Shown piece by piece: positions 23,364 to 35,857 of a stretch of 64,000 bases of DNA. Source of the DNA: Cenococcum geophilum 1.58 (lineage: Eukaryota > Ascomycota > Dothideomycetes > Gloniales > Gloniaceae); NCBI GenBank assembly GCA_001692895.1, contig KV748188.1:1798001-1862000 (forward strand), in the 5' to 3' direction. The first letter of the stretch is position 1. Each line of letters begins with the position of its first letter. A program made the position numbers and the translations under genes. Below the pieces are notes generated by a model, which was given only the letters and a program-made list of their open reading frames with translations, was not told the DNA's origin and did not search any database.

Positions 23364-26300
23364 TCATAAAGACAGGGTGTCAAAAGACGCGGATGCGCTC
23401 GTTGGCTCCTGCTTCTCGCCGTTGATGACTTTGCGGGTATTCTCCAGTATCTGCGCATCGACTTTCAGTGTAGGAGAGTTTGGAGCTAAGCGCCGAAGGA
23501 CCTTGATCGTTCGAGCTAGCAGTTTATCCAGTACGCTTTTTTTAATCAGTTGTCGAAGACGAGATTTATATACGGCGGCAAGGACAAGCATATTCCCGAA
23601 TTGGCTATAAAAGATGCTTGTCAGCGAGTGCATAACATATATAGAACATTAACTTACGCATGTAGAGTACCGAAAATATTGGTCACGATAAACCTTTCGG
23701 GAATGTAGGCAGAGCCGATCTCCCATGGAATACCAGGATCCATGCCAACGCGATCAAAAGCAATTGTAGATTGGATAGCGGCGTTAACGCAAATTTTTGA
23801 GGCCTCAAACAGTCGCCTTTGGTCTGGACTCATCTCGGCCATGTATGTTGTATCCCCCGACTCGGAGCAGTCGACAGGCGAGCTTTGTTGTGACCCAGAT
23901 GAGAAGGCTGGAGGCAGCGACATATGGTGGACGGCTAGGTGTAGGAATGGTCTTGCGATAATGTATTTCGCACCGTAGTACTTTGCTCGCATCCGGGCAT
24001 TGTTGATGTCTGTTGCTGGAGGTTCCTCATCGTTCCAACGAAGCGCCGGTGGAAGGTATTGTCTCCATTCGTTGATTTGCTCCTCAAGGAATTCTGGCTT
24101 GTCGGCCGCCCAGCTCCATGTTTCCTGATTTTTGGGCTTCTCTAAATTGAAATGAATAATTAGCATTACTGAATTTTCATGTGCAGCACTAACCGTCATA
24201 TGACTCACTCTTGCTATACAACGCCTTGTGTGCTCGGTTCAATATCTTGCGAAGCTGGATCTGTGCTGAGTAGTAGATCATATTCATCTCTTCATTAGGG
24301 GGGAGGGCCGCAGGCATATCGTTGTATACTCCTGCAGGAAAGCCCACATGCTCCTGATACCTTGAAATACCACTAGGCGGGAGGTTGCTGAGTTCCGCGA
24401 GGATATCGCTATCGCCTATTAGCGATGTGCAATAATATACAAAATGATATTTAGGATTACCTCTCAAGCTGCAGGCACGTCCAGAAGACGTACCTGACAA
24501 GATTAAGCTTGCCGAGTTTGCCACGTTGGAGCTCTGAATTTCTTTCCGGGTCATCCGTCGTTGGAGGTTTTAAGACATCTTCTCTCCTTTGAATATTATG
24601 GTTAGCTTAACTCATACAAACATAAGTATAATAGTTACTTCTTTATTAGTATGCCACAAACCCGGCATGCTGAGTAGATCCAGCTCCAGCTTTCTAGAAC
24701 TCTTGCATACTGCCCCATGTAAAGTCCAGCGAGCAGAAAAGCCTGCGCGTGAGCTACTTCGTTCCCACCATGTAAATTTCCAAGAATGTCAGTTGCATAG
24801 GCGTAGTATGCTAGACCAGGCAAAATATCAATATTCCTTAAGTTCGCGTCTTTCCTCTCAAACATTGCATCTGTAGAATGCTGTCGACCTCTCTGGATGT
24901 GATACATTCCGTCACTGAACGGGCTACCTCCTAGCGTCGCATTGGACGATCCAGGAGATCGTTTGACGAATTGTGAAGGATGCTCTAGGGGACTCGGTAT
25001 CTCTCCAACTGGGCCTGGAAGTACTTTCTTGTGCTCGCATACTTTCCCAAGTGCAAGGACGAGAAGAATAATCGCATTGCCGATCGAACGTTCAGGGAGC
25101 CGCTTCATCGATGAACTACTGATGTCCGATGCTGCAGAGAATTCACCAGGTCCATTTGAATGTTTCCTTTTCAGAGGAATACTGCCATGATGCTCGGAGG
25201 CCGAGACATGACCGGGTACCGCAGAAGTTCGAGGTGAAGAGTTAGGATTGACATCCGGGCTATACCATAGCATGAACTGCTCGATCATTCTCCCCAAGCG
25301 ACCTCGATCCAAGAACGGATGGAGAATATCTATGTTCTGCAGATAACTTCTGTACAAACCACGAACAGTCTCAACATCTAGTTTCAAAGAGCCATCAGGA
25401 TTCAAGCCCCCCGGGTTTCCTTTCGTAAATAGGTCGTGATAAGGCCCTCCAGGGGTAGACGGATCCGATCGTCGCATTTCCGTAGGCGGCGAAGCAGCGG
25501 CTAGTCCAGTACCCCATAATCCCTCTCGCGGAGAGGGAGTTTGGTATTCGTCACTATGGCTACTGCCTGCGGGGCTTCCCACAGGCGGAGTGTTCTCGGA
25601 CTCGGTCCCTTGCCCTCGACCGTATATTCTCAGTAAACCGCGTCTCTCCTCGTTCTCCATGGGGTAGTTCGTATTGACTGCGCCAGTATCGGTGTAGAAC
25701 GGTTGCATGGAAGGCCAAATCTCGAGCAGCTGGTGAGCAGCCGTTGAGTGATCGCCTGGAAGAGCGATTTCCAATTCCTCTTCTTTCTCGTTACTCTCTT
25801 CAGGATGAGGAACATTCCCAGCGCCAGGGATATTATCAGTACGAGGAGCATTCTCGGTACGAGAAATGCTCTCTTGCTTGATGGGGAGTCCAGCTGTGGA
25901 ATCGTGCCTAATCAGGCTGTGAATCTGAACCGGCATCGCAGCGGCGCTGAGTGGAGTTGCTGACTCTGAAGAGGCTTTGCGAGTATCGGCACTAAGCCTG
26001 AAGCCTTCTCCTTCGTGGTGGTCATTCTGAAGCGACGGTGAAGCATACTGAGGGGATACAGCAGAACTGCTGCTGGGTTCACGTTTCGGAAGCCTTCTTT
26101 CGAGGTTACCGACACGAGAGATGAGACCGTCAACCTTGTCGGCTACACTTCTAAGACCGTCTAATACCTGCATCATTGTTCGGTCTTGTCTAAACACTGT
26201 TAGATTCTGCGCAATGTACGATGAGTGCATCTCTTACTTAGGTGGAGGAACGTCCTTATAGGCGCATTCATACGCGTTGTCTTTGCAGAATTGGCAGGGC

Positions 26301-27048
26301 CTGTTTTCATCACACTTCTGTTTGCGCTGGCGGCAATTGTTACAAGCCTACGAGTAGATTAGCAAGGCAGTGTTCCAGCTTCATCGCTAGTACCTACTTG
26401 TGTGGCCCGAACTTGCTTCCTACGCGGCGCGCCGACAAAACCAGTAGGAGCGGGCCCGTATGGAGCTGAAGGTGGATACGGAGTAACAGGCGCTGGTGTA
26501 TAGGCTTGGTTTGCGCTCATTGGTGGTGCGCCATACTGTTCGTGGGGGCTTGGGATTGGGTAGCCGTTGGAAACACCACCGTTGTGATGATGCTCGGGGC
26601 TGATATACACCGGCTGAGGACCCCCATGATCCATGGGGGGATGGTTCCCGTCGCTGGCAATAGATCGCCTCCGAGGGTCTGAAGGCGCAAGCTGTGAGGG
26701 GGTGCCGGGAGGACGGGCGTAGGAGGAGTCCTGAGAATAAGACCTCGGGGGAAGGCTCACGGAAGTGCCATGGCCAGGCCGCTGGTTGAGAGGAGATAGA
26801 GCGGGAAGAGCTCGAGAATCAGACAGAGATCGAGAATCAAAAGGCGTCACGGAAGGCGGCGGCGGATACGGCTGCGTGGGAGGTGGTAGGGTGTGCGGAG
26901 GGTAGTGGTTTGGAGGAGAGGGTGCGGCCGGCAGGATGGTGTGTCGAACAGTTTGCTGCTGTGGTGGAGGAAGGCCAGAGTATAGAGGGGGGACAGAGCC
27001 CAAACGGGGGCGTTTTTGGAGGGATGCGTCCGGATCAACGCCGTCCAT
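23364..27048 (-). CDS. Zn(II)2Cys6 transcription factor with fungal MHR domain
   Basis: Nuclear DNA-binding regulator; its targets are unknown. Exons 27048-26398, 26347-26238, 26189-24639, 24586-24461, 24408-24209, 24141-23658 and 23604-23364 give 1120 aa. A 210-residue Pro/Ser-rich N-terminus leads to basic RRKQVRATQ and the binuclear zinc cluster ACNNCRQRKQKC...CQFCKDNAYEC (C-x2-C-x6-C-x5-C-x2-C-x6-C), whose coding sequence starts right after intron 1. A coiled-coil linker (LDGLRSVADKVDGLISRVGN) and a long Ser/Pro region follow. The fungal transcription-factor middle homology region runs from about residue 550 (YRSYLQNIDILHPFLDR) through YVFWTCLQLESDILAELSNL. All six introns (48-67 nt) preserve frame. 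The zinc cluster sits unusually far from the N-terminus. Confidence 0.9.
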
Positions 27049-30000
27049 CCTTATATCAGAGGGTCCGCTTAGGCCATGCGCCTGAGGTCCAGCTTAAACT
27101 TTCCAAACGGCCAGCTTCCCAACACGGGTCTGGATTCTTGGGTGCTAGACGGCTGCACTGCTGGACGGAAGGCTGCCGAGGTAGCGAAAGTAAGTCAGCT
27201 TTGAGCGCGGCAATAAGAGGAACCCGTCCGCGTCATCACTACTGGCAATCAAGTGTAAGAGGTTGACAAGCGCAGAGCCGGAAAGGGAGCAAGAAGGCAA
27301 ACCCTCTCTCGTAGGGCAGAGAAGCCAACCAAGGAGGAGCACGAGGAGACAGCCAGGCGGCGTGAGGTACCAACCGGCAGTGCAACTCTTACCATGGAGC
27401 CGGAGAAGCCTACTTGAAACAGGAAAGCTGGCGGTGCAAAGATCGAGATATAAGCGAGCAGCGTGTCAGGAGCTGTATCTCTATCTTGCGGCGAGGTCCA
27501 AGAGCCGAGCTAATGGCGTTGATGGCGGGCCCGGTGGCAGAGGCGGGCGTTGGGTGAAAGGGAAGGGTCAGCTTGCCCGAGCGGGAATCAACAAGCACCA
27601 GCAAGCAACCAGCAAGCAACCACAAGCAACCAGCAAACAACCAGCAAGCTCTCCGGGGCGTGATGTGGGACGGATCGAGAGCTGGCGGGCAGGAAAAGGC
27701 GGGCAAACTGGGCGCTATTCGTGAGTAAGTAGCAGCGTGCGCGAGTAAGGTCGCTTTGGGTCGCTTGTACCGCCATTTCCACGCCCAGCCTGGTCTGCAT
27801 CCCAGGACCCGATTCTTGGGAGACTTGGGAGACAGTAGCGCAGCCACCGAGTGCGCAGGGAGCAAACCGCGCTCCCTGCGCCAGCCAGCGGTGGTTCTGG
27901 GGAGGTGATTCGAAGAGGGGAGCGCAAGAGCGGCAATAGCACGCTTTCGCGCCGTTTGGGCCCGCCCGATTGCTGCTGCTGCGTGGTCGCCATGTCCCTT
28001 GTGTCGCCCCGTAACGAAAAAACGAACCGTCCGCGGTCTTAGTCACGACGGTTGAAGTTTGTATTTATCTATCCATTTTATTCTATTCCATTTCATCTGA
28101 ACATTGCTCCATTAATAGGACTGGCCTGATATGATGACCAAGAATAGAACTTAAACAATAACAATGATATTTAAAAAGATTAGAGAAGATGGGATGTGTG
28201 CGTGCTTTTGTTCCTCTGTCATTCTTTGCTTCTGTTCTTCTCTTTCCTCTCTAAAAGACCAGATAAAAAACGTATTAAATAAAAACACCACAATCCTTCC
28301 GTTCCGAAATTCCGAATCGAAATTCCGAACATCTGATATCTGATAGATCATTAAATCCTGCTTTTCGTCGATCACGAATAATTCCAATATTCTACGTGAC
28401 CTAAAATTCATGCCCTTATGACAAACTCATTCCCTTTAATAATAGCAGAACGGCAGGATACCGGTCCTAATTTATTTCATAAGCCGTTGTGTTATGCTGC
28501 GGCTACTAGTACATCCAAATGCTCTTTAGCAGCTATCCAGGGTATTCGCATTAAAGTTAGATATGGCCGAGCACGGCGAACGGGAAAGTCCTTTCGTACA
28601 ACTCCGTATCTAAAGTTTTTATGCAGCGGTGTGACTTTGGTCGCCAGCCTTCACTTCCACCAGACGGGTAAATCACACGTCGCGATCCACACTTTGGCTA
28701 GCTTCAACGGCACAGTGGGCAACAGTGGCTACATGAACTCTTGCCCGCTTGACAGCTGCGGCGCTGCGAGGGCCAAAGAGGCGTATTCCTTGCCTCTCCA
28801 GACACTGGCGCCGGCGGTCCCTCCAGCGATCTGAGCACGCCAGGGTATGTTACCAGGGGCAGCGTATCGGATAATTAGCATCAACAGAAGCAGGTTGCAC
28901 GAGATGAGCGGTGTCCAAGCGTCGAGATTGCCATTGCATTATTGTATCGGCAGCCCCACCTCCACCATCGAGCGTCATGGCGACGTCGAGTCGACGAGTC
29001 TTCGAGAAGGATTCGCGACGAGCTGGAACCGTTTGGCTGAATGGCTTAAGCCGGTGGTGCTGACAGCTCCCGTAACCTCCGGTCTTCGCTGTGAAGCACC
29101 TTATTTGTTCTGGTCATGCCTCTCCGCTGTTTGAGAGGTGTGAAATGCTACGAAATGGTCTGAAATGATTCAGGCCTGCCCCAGGCTAGGATGACAGACT
29201 CCGTTCAAACACCCGCTCGACACCCACCCACTAACACCCACTGGCAACCCAGCCCAAGCATGCTCGTTGGGCACAAGCCGCGATATTTTGAGACCTTCGC
29301 AAATCGTATATGCTGTTTCCGAGGACAAACCCGGCACATCAAGCAGGGTAACCCCACCTAGTCAGAGCCTCCGACTTTGGAAACTTGCTATCTTTGTCCA
29401 AGTACGTTTCGCTGTCGATGCCCGTTTGCAGTGATGCTCCCGCGCCTTGCGCCGAGTCGCAAATTGTTATCAATTGTCCATAATCACCACAGCCGGCCAC
29501 TCAAGTGCACGGATCTGGGCAGGCCTACCTCCAGCTAACCACTAGCTAACAGAGATAACTGGAAAGCGGAGGCTCAACCTGCTGGAGGCATTTTTTTTAT
29601 AGTTTTGGTCACTTTGGAAAACTTCCATAAAATCATGCCTAGCACCAATAAACAACAAGAACACCCCCTGCGGCTGTACGAGAAAGCAGAGGGACCACGT
29701 GGGCAACGAGGATGATGGTGCTAGATGGTGCCAGCCGTGGGAAGGGTGCTTGCATCAAATTTAAAATCTTCTTCTTCTCCAGAAAAGCCCTCGGGCACAG
29801 CCTACTCGCTTGCTTGGCAATAATTTTTACTTTTTTGAATGGGCGAATGGGCGAATGGGGAACTTTTTGCGCGCCGCATTTGTTGGTCAGCTATTGTCAA
29901 CGTTGCCGAGCCTGGACCGCCTCTTTCTCCAACCTGGGTAATTCGATAACTGTCGACCTTCCTGTTAACCGCTCCCGGCTATGGCCCACGAGTACAAAAC

Positions 30001-30938
30001 GCTCGTACGGGGCTGCTGGTGCAACTGACGACGAGCGTCTGCAAATGAAAATGCGTCGTGCCCGCTACTGGAGGCATGGTGCGTCTAGCCCCGCGTTAAG
30101 CCGTGAACAACCGCCCTTAGCGGTGGAGCTGTTGTCAGCAGCACAACGGGTGTGTTGTGGATTTTGACTTTTGTGGCAACCGTTGATCCTTGGTGATCTT
30201 TGTGTAACCGGCGCGTACTCCGATCGAAAAATAGCTGAGATGAGATGAGATAAGATGCATCCGGGCTCGATTGTGACGCGTGGAAGATCACAGAGGCAAA
30301 GGGTGAAGAGTATTTTAGCTGCAAACAACCTAACACCCCTCGCCCTGGTCGCAGTAGCCCGACAAAAGGCAATTACTGGGGTCTTGCGAGTCAACACTAG
30401 GGACGATCGTCGGTGAGGTATATAATTCGTGTAAAATTACCTCAAATGCTCCGTTCGACCTCGTGTAAGGCTGAAGGCTGCACGCTGCACGCATGCTTCT
30501 CCCAGGCTTCAAACATTACGCTTAGAGCGGAGAGTGCCGCGGGCGGTGAGCTTATGAAAGCGTCCACCTCCCCGGTCCTGTCGCAAAAGCCTTCGAGCAG
30601 TTGACAAATCGACAGGTCAACAATTCGACCAGGTCTTCTTGAAGCAAACAATGTTAAGGAGGCTCATTGAGGCTGATTAGGGCTCTAGATTTCCCGGGGG
30701 CAAAACATACCCTAGCCGCTTTTAACGTCACTCTTCGCCTCACGGCGTCCCCGCCTCAACAACAGCCTCACCTTCTCTTCCCATCCTGCTGCGATCGCAC
30801 TAGTTGACTTTCGCTTGCGCCTTGCCATTAGCTGCTCTAGCCGATCCTTACTTATTCTCACTTCCTGAGGTCCGGACGGGAGAGCCAGTTGGTAGAGCAT
30901 CCAGCACACCAACCAAAAGCCCCTGGGTCGCCGAGCGC
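27049..30938. other. 3.9-kb gene-free region between regulator and P450
   Basis: Divergent upstream region of the Zn2Cys6 regulator and the P450. Open frames of 138 and 151 codons (28418-28834, 29712-30167, plus) and several on the minus strand (27410-28046) lack domains or splice context. It holds one short tandem repeat, listed separately. Long 5' regions are common for regulators. Confidence 0.55.
27591..27654. repeat. Short tandem repeat of CAAGCAACCAG type
   Basis: About six imperfect 7-11-nt units built on AGCAACCAGCA in the upstream region of the Zn2Cys6 regulator. A simple microsatellite-like tract. Confidence 0.7.
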
Positions 30939-32979
30939 ATGGCCTCACCCGCGGTGCTAACAGCAAGCATCCTGACTATCCTTTACTTGCTCCACAACTT
31001 CCGATGTCTTGCCCGAAATATAGCCGCCGCGAAAGCTTCTGGCATTCCCTACGTGATCCTCCCTGTGAACACATTTAATATTTGCTGGTTGATATCATAT
31101 CCGCTTTGGTTGCCTATTTTGCAACGCCTGCCGACTTCATGGACTTCTTCATGGATCCAGTAAGTCGCACATGGCCAGACAGTGAAACTTTTCCGGTTAA
31201 TCACCGTTTCTTTTGATCTAGGTTCATGCATCCCGAGTGGGCCTATTTGCTCTGCCATAAACCTTTTGAAGATATAGGCTCGGATATCTTTCTCACCGTC
31301 TCCCCAGGTAGAATTCAGCTTTGGGTTGCCGATGCCGATGTCATCAATCAGATCACAACCCGCCGGAATGATTTTCCAAAGCCACTCAAGTTGTACAAAA
31401 GATTAGATTTGTATGGCAAGAATGTAGTCTCAACTGAAGGATCCACTTGGCGTCAACATCGCAAGATCACGGCCCCGTCATTCTCAGAAAGGAACAATGA
31501 GCTCGTGTTCACCGAGTCCCTGCATCATGCCCAGGCGCTGCTCAAGCTCTGGACTGGCGTTAATGGTGACGAGAGCAGAACCGTGTCAGACCCAGCTGCA
31601 GACACTATGAGGTTTGCTTTATATGTTATCAGCCGTGCCGGATTTGGGGTTCGAGTGCTTTGGCCGCACGAAGAACGCGAGCAGGACGCTACTGGGCGGA
31701 ATGGGCTCTTTATGGGATCCAAACCTCCCCCCGGACACAAAATGTCGTATAGGGAAGCCCTTAACTCACTTTTAGAGAACATCGTATGGACCCAGGTTTT
31801 CCCAAAATGGTTCCTAGGTAGAGTTCCACTCATGAAATTCTGTATTGACATGGCTAATGAACACAAGCGTATTCGCCCTTTAAATCCCATAAACATCTGT
31901 ACACTGCTATAAATGAATGGGGCAAATATATGGAAGAGCTATATGAGGCAAAGAAAATGGAAATGCAATCTGACCAGAAATCAGAGGGTTTGGACTTATT
32001 TGGCGCACTCATCAAAGGAGCTGGTATGGCGTCCGAAGCGGACCAAAATAACGGGCAGGCAGCCCAGAAACAAACTCTGAGCGATAGCGACATCTTTGGC
32101 AACGCATTCGTGTTCATGCTTGCAGGCCACGAAACAACCGCAAATGTCTTACACTTCTCTTTGGTGCTCCTCGCACTTAACTGGAATACTCAAAAACGTC
32201 TTCAAGAAGATACCGACAAGACCCTTCAGGGCAAGCCCATCAGTGAGTGGGGCTACGATGAAGACTTCCCCAAACTATTTGCCGGCATGGGAGCAGCTGT
32301 CATGAACGAGACTTTACGAATTATACCCGCTATAACCGGCATTCCGAAAACAACAATGAAAGATCGACCTCAGCATATTACTCTACAAGGACGGCAAGTG
32401 GTAGTTCCAGGAGATTGCCACATCACCCTTAACGGACCTGCTGTTCACAGGCATCCAAGATACTGGCCTTGCGTTTCAGATGGACAAGGACGAAGTACTA
32501 GTAATGATCTTGGTCAATTCAAGCCTGAGCGATGGCTAGTGGATGCGGGTGACAGTAGCTCAGCCTCGAATACAGATCATCCCGTTAGTTTCGATGATGA
32601 AGATATGAGAGGCCCTTCTGGGCTTGATACCTCCTCTTCCCTTTTCAAGCCTATCAAGGGATCATACATTCCATTTAGCGATGGGTATCGTTCCTGTCTA
32701 GGCCGTCGATTTTCTCAGGTCGAGATTCTTGCCGCTTTGGCTGTCATATTCCGCGATTACAGTGTCGAGCTTGCTGTCGACCAGTTTTCATCCGATGAGC
32801 AAATCGATCTGATGCCTAAGGGTGGGCCTGAGAGGCAGAAAGTATGGCAGAAAGCGGCGGATAGAGCGAACTATCTCCTTCGAGAAGCTTTGTCGTCAAT
32901 TATCACTTTACAGATGCGCGGAAATCAAATTCCACTGCGGCTCGTCAAAAGAGGGAATGAGCGATTTGTTTTTGAGTAA
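30939..32979 (+). CDS. Cytochrome P450 monooxygenase
   Basis: Membrane-bound haem monooxygenase; its substrate is unknown. Exons 30939-31159, 31222-31817 and 31868-32979 give 642 aa. An N-terminal hydrophobic anchor (VLTASILTILYLL) is followed by WRQHRKITAPSF (C-helix), the I-helix FVFMLAGHETTANV, the ExxR motif NETLRI, FKPERW, and the haem loop PFSDGYRSCLGRRF with Cys549 as axial ligand. The second intron is a 50-nt one (GTAGAG to ACAAG, branch GCTAAT). Without it the gene seems frameshifted; with it the protein reads WFLAYSPFKSHKHLYTAINE, which fits the family. The protein exceeds the usual 500-550 aa because of low-complexity inserts near SDGQGRSTSND and before the haem loop. No cluster partners nearby. 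Confidence 0.92.
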
Positions 32980-33959
32980 AAGTCCATACACTTCAAAAAA
33001 ACTCCTCTACTTGCTCTCGCCACAAACCGAGAGGTGGACAATACCCATTTAGTTAAAAGGCTATCAAATAGGTAGCCAGTCTATAGTATTATGTCTGTAT
33101 AGCAAATTGGCTAGGCTTTCAAATGCAATACAAATGCAAGCTTTGTACTTCAATGATATAAAACAGCCCACTAGGAGAAGATTGGCTGGTGTGGTCATTC
33201 TCTGCGTCCTTCCACTCGAGGTTTATCTATCGAACGGACTCGTGTGTAGATTTGATCTATGAAGAAAATGAGACTATAGATACATGGTGTAGGTACAGGC
33301 AACAGAAACAGGTGGTGAGTCATAGGCAACTAAAACAGGGTAAGCAAAGCCGATCTTGGTCGACATTATCTCATAAATCAGACCTTCGTGGATCGTTGGT
33401 GCACGGACGGACGTTACACTGCTCGTTACTCCGTATCAACCAACGAAGGGTCTGAGAGCATATGGGCGCGATTTTGGGGTAATCAACCACCAGATTTTCA
33501 AATCACTGCCAAACCTTACCACCTTTCCATCGTCCAATTACTTTAAAAATAGTATAAGGTATAAGCTCTCTGTTATCTCTTTCTGCTCTATATCATGGCT
33601 AAATTATAGCTAAATTATATAAAAAGTTAGATATAGGCGAAGATATATTTTAAGATCTAACTTTTCTTCCATAATGCTATGTCTTGTGCCTTAATAATAC
33701 TTTTTAAGGCTAGTCTATATATAGAGGATAGTAATTACTTAAAGAATCTAATATATTGAAAAAAATAAAAACTTTTTAATTACCACTAAAGCGACACCCG
33801 CAAGCCCTTAGACGCTACGTTGTAGGATTTAAAATATAGGGAGCAGATATGAGCGTATCCTGCATGTTTTGTGACAATCCCAATTGCCCTTCAACTGGCT
33901 TCTTGAGATCTGAAAACACCTACAAACAACTACCGCGGGGTGCTCCCAAAACCCCCACC
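32980..33959. other. Intergenic with an AT-rich tract
   Basis: 33531-33800 is strongly AT-rich (many TA steps, no open frame), like a RIP-eroded repeat. The rest shows no gene. Confidence 0.5.
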
Positions 33960-35857
33960 ATGGAGTCTGCAAAGCGTTGATGGAGGACAAGCTAGCACTA
34001 ATAATTCAGAACCTGCAGGAAGTAACTCTCTATAGACTTAGATTAGATAATGGTGGTATTGGCTCAGTGCAGTTAAGATACTCCTGGCAGATATGTCCGT
34101 TTACACCTCATTCCGTAAATACAAGTATGACCAACATTGGATTCAAGACACGGCTTCCTCGACAACCTCAAAGCACCTATCGAACTAGTGAGGGTAAGCA
34201 CAATTCTCCTCGGTATACTTAGGCACAAGTAGACGGGGAAAGCTAACGACCTCACAAGTACCGCGCCGAATACTACCGGTACGTAATCACATCGTTGCTG
34301 AAGGCAGTGCGCGTGCCAATTGACCGCCTGGAATTCGTCCTTGGTTCCTCCTACCAAGTCACACCCGAATACAGTGAATTTTCTCATCTAAGTTTTCGAA
34401 GCAACCGCTAATAGCTAGCAGCAATGGATCTCTTCAGACTGAGCAGCGTCGTTACGGAACATGATGCAAAGAAGGCCGGCGCGGAGGTGGTCAAGTAGGT
34501 GGAGAATGCGACATTGAGCGGGCTCATTTACCCGTCTGGACGAAGAATACCTCAAAGTGGACGCACAATTCGGGGGTGTGGATCAGCGCAAGATCTTCGC
34601 ACTAGCGAAGGAGGTACTGCCGCGCGTAGGCTTCAGGGAGCGAGCACCAGTGCTTTTATCCATATTCGATATTGTTTAATATTTACTGAATATTGAATAT
34701 TTACATTCAATATTCAATCTCAATACAATATGTTCAATACTGAAAGTTATTGGATATTGACGATTTTAGAGTTGAGGTGGTAAAAATAAGGTGTAAATAC
34801 CTTGGTAAATGACTTTGGCCTTTAAGTAATATATATGTATTTTAAATTTATTAGGTAAATATATATAAAGTTAAAATATATAAATATTAAACTTAATTTT
34901 ACAGAATATTGTATACTAAGTGCTTAAAAGGGTGGCTGCTTAGTAATATTATAGCCGAGGGGAGGCTTATGGCGGCAGCCGAAGGAGAGCCTAATAAGCC
35001 ACCACCAAATACGCTAAGCCAAAGATCGCGAAGTTGACGATAGTGGTAAGAGCGGAGGTGAGAGCGAAGGTGAGAGCTGTTATATTTTAGAGCTCTACTA
35101 AAGCCTGGAGCCGTACGGAGCTTGATTACCATGTCAAGGCTCTATGTATACGCAATCCAGATTCAATATTCAGTAATCTATTCAATAACAAAATTGTCTT
35201 CAATATCAACTTCAATACGGTCTCATATTGATGTTGAATACTGATAAAAGCACTGGCGAGCACACTTGATGAACCCGATGATTCCTGGTCTGCAAGGCGG
35301 CAAGATATCGATTTGCTAGAAACGGTGGATGCGGTCAGGAAGAAGCTGAGGAAGGCTTATGCACCACCGCTGGAAACTGAAGGCAATGGAACACTGTCGT
35401 TCACGGAGTTTGTGCTGCTACCAGCGGGATTTCTAAAGTACGGGGAGCAGAAGTTTGTGGTGGAGAGGAGGGATGCCGAACCACTTGTTTATACGGACAT
35501 TAAGCAGATGCATGAGGATTACAAGAACGACATCGTATGTTCTATACCTCAGTCTATCCATACACCAAAATGTCATCAGATCAACCGCTAACAGTATGAT
35601 AGCTCTCGCCTCAACTCCTCAAACCAGCCGTCACCGGGGCCCTGATATCCCTCCTCGAACCTATCCAAGCAGAATTCCAGGCCTCGAAAGAGTGGCAAGA
35701 GATCGAGGAGAAAGCCTACCCACCTCCGCCTGTGGAAGAGAAAAAGAAGCAAAGGAAGGACAAGGGCAGCAGATACCCGGGTGGCGCAGCCGCCAAAAAT
35801 GTCGAAACGCAGCCGGACGGCAGCGTGGAGGGAAAGGACAAAATGAAATTAGTGTAG
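33960..35857 (+). pseudogene. Decayed cytosolic tyrosyl-tRNA synthetase copy
   Basis: Pieces match the class I TyrRS in order: EDKLALIIQNLQEV; AVKILLAD then [128 protein letters not shown]; and a Lys-rich C-terminus with KDKGSRYPGG ending at 35855-35857. Old introns are still recognisable (for example GTGAAT to GCTAGCAG near 34372). It is broken: the segment with the HIGH signature is deleted, the KMSKS segment is mostly deleted, an in-frame TAG (34497) stands where a Gln is expected, the frame shifts after LSGLIYP, and a MITE interrupts it. The cell must have an intact copy elsewhere. The pieces are too degenerate to charge tRNA. Confidence 0.9.
34648..35255. mobile_element. hAT-type MITE inside the TyrRS pseudogene
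   Basis: 608 bp with terminal inverted repeats CAGTGCTTTTATC / GATAAAAGCACTG, flanked by a perfect 8-bp target duplication GCGAGCAC (34640-34647 and 35256-35263). CA(G)TG ends with 8-bp duplications are the hAT hallmark. The inside is AT-rich with subterminal copies of ATTGAATATT-like motifs and no transposase frame, so it is non-autonomous. Removing it with one duplication copy restores contiguous TyrRS sequence (FRERA then HLMNPM). Confidence 0.92.

Noticed and set aside
31811-31930. P450 as a frameshifted pseudogene
   Set aside because: A consensus 50-nt intron restores the frame and gives family-like sequence, so the gene is treated as intact.
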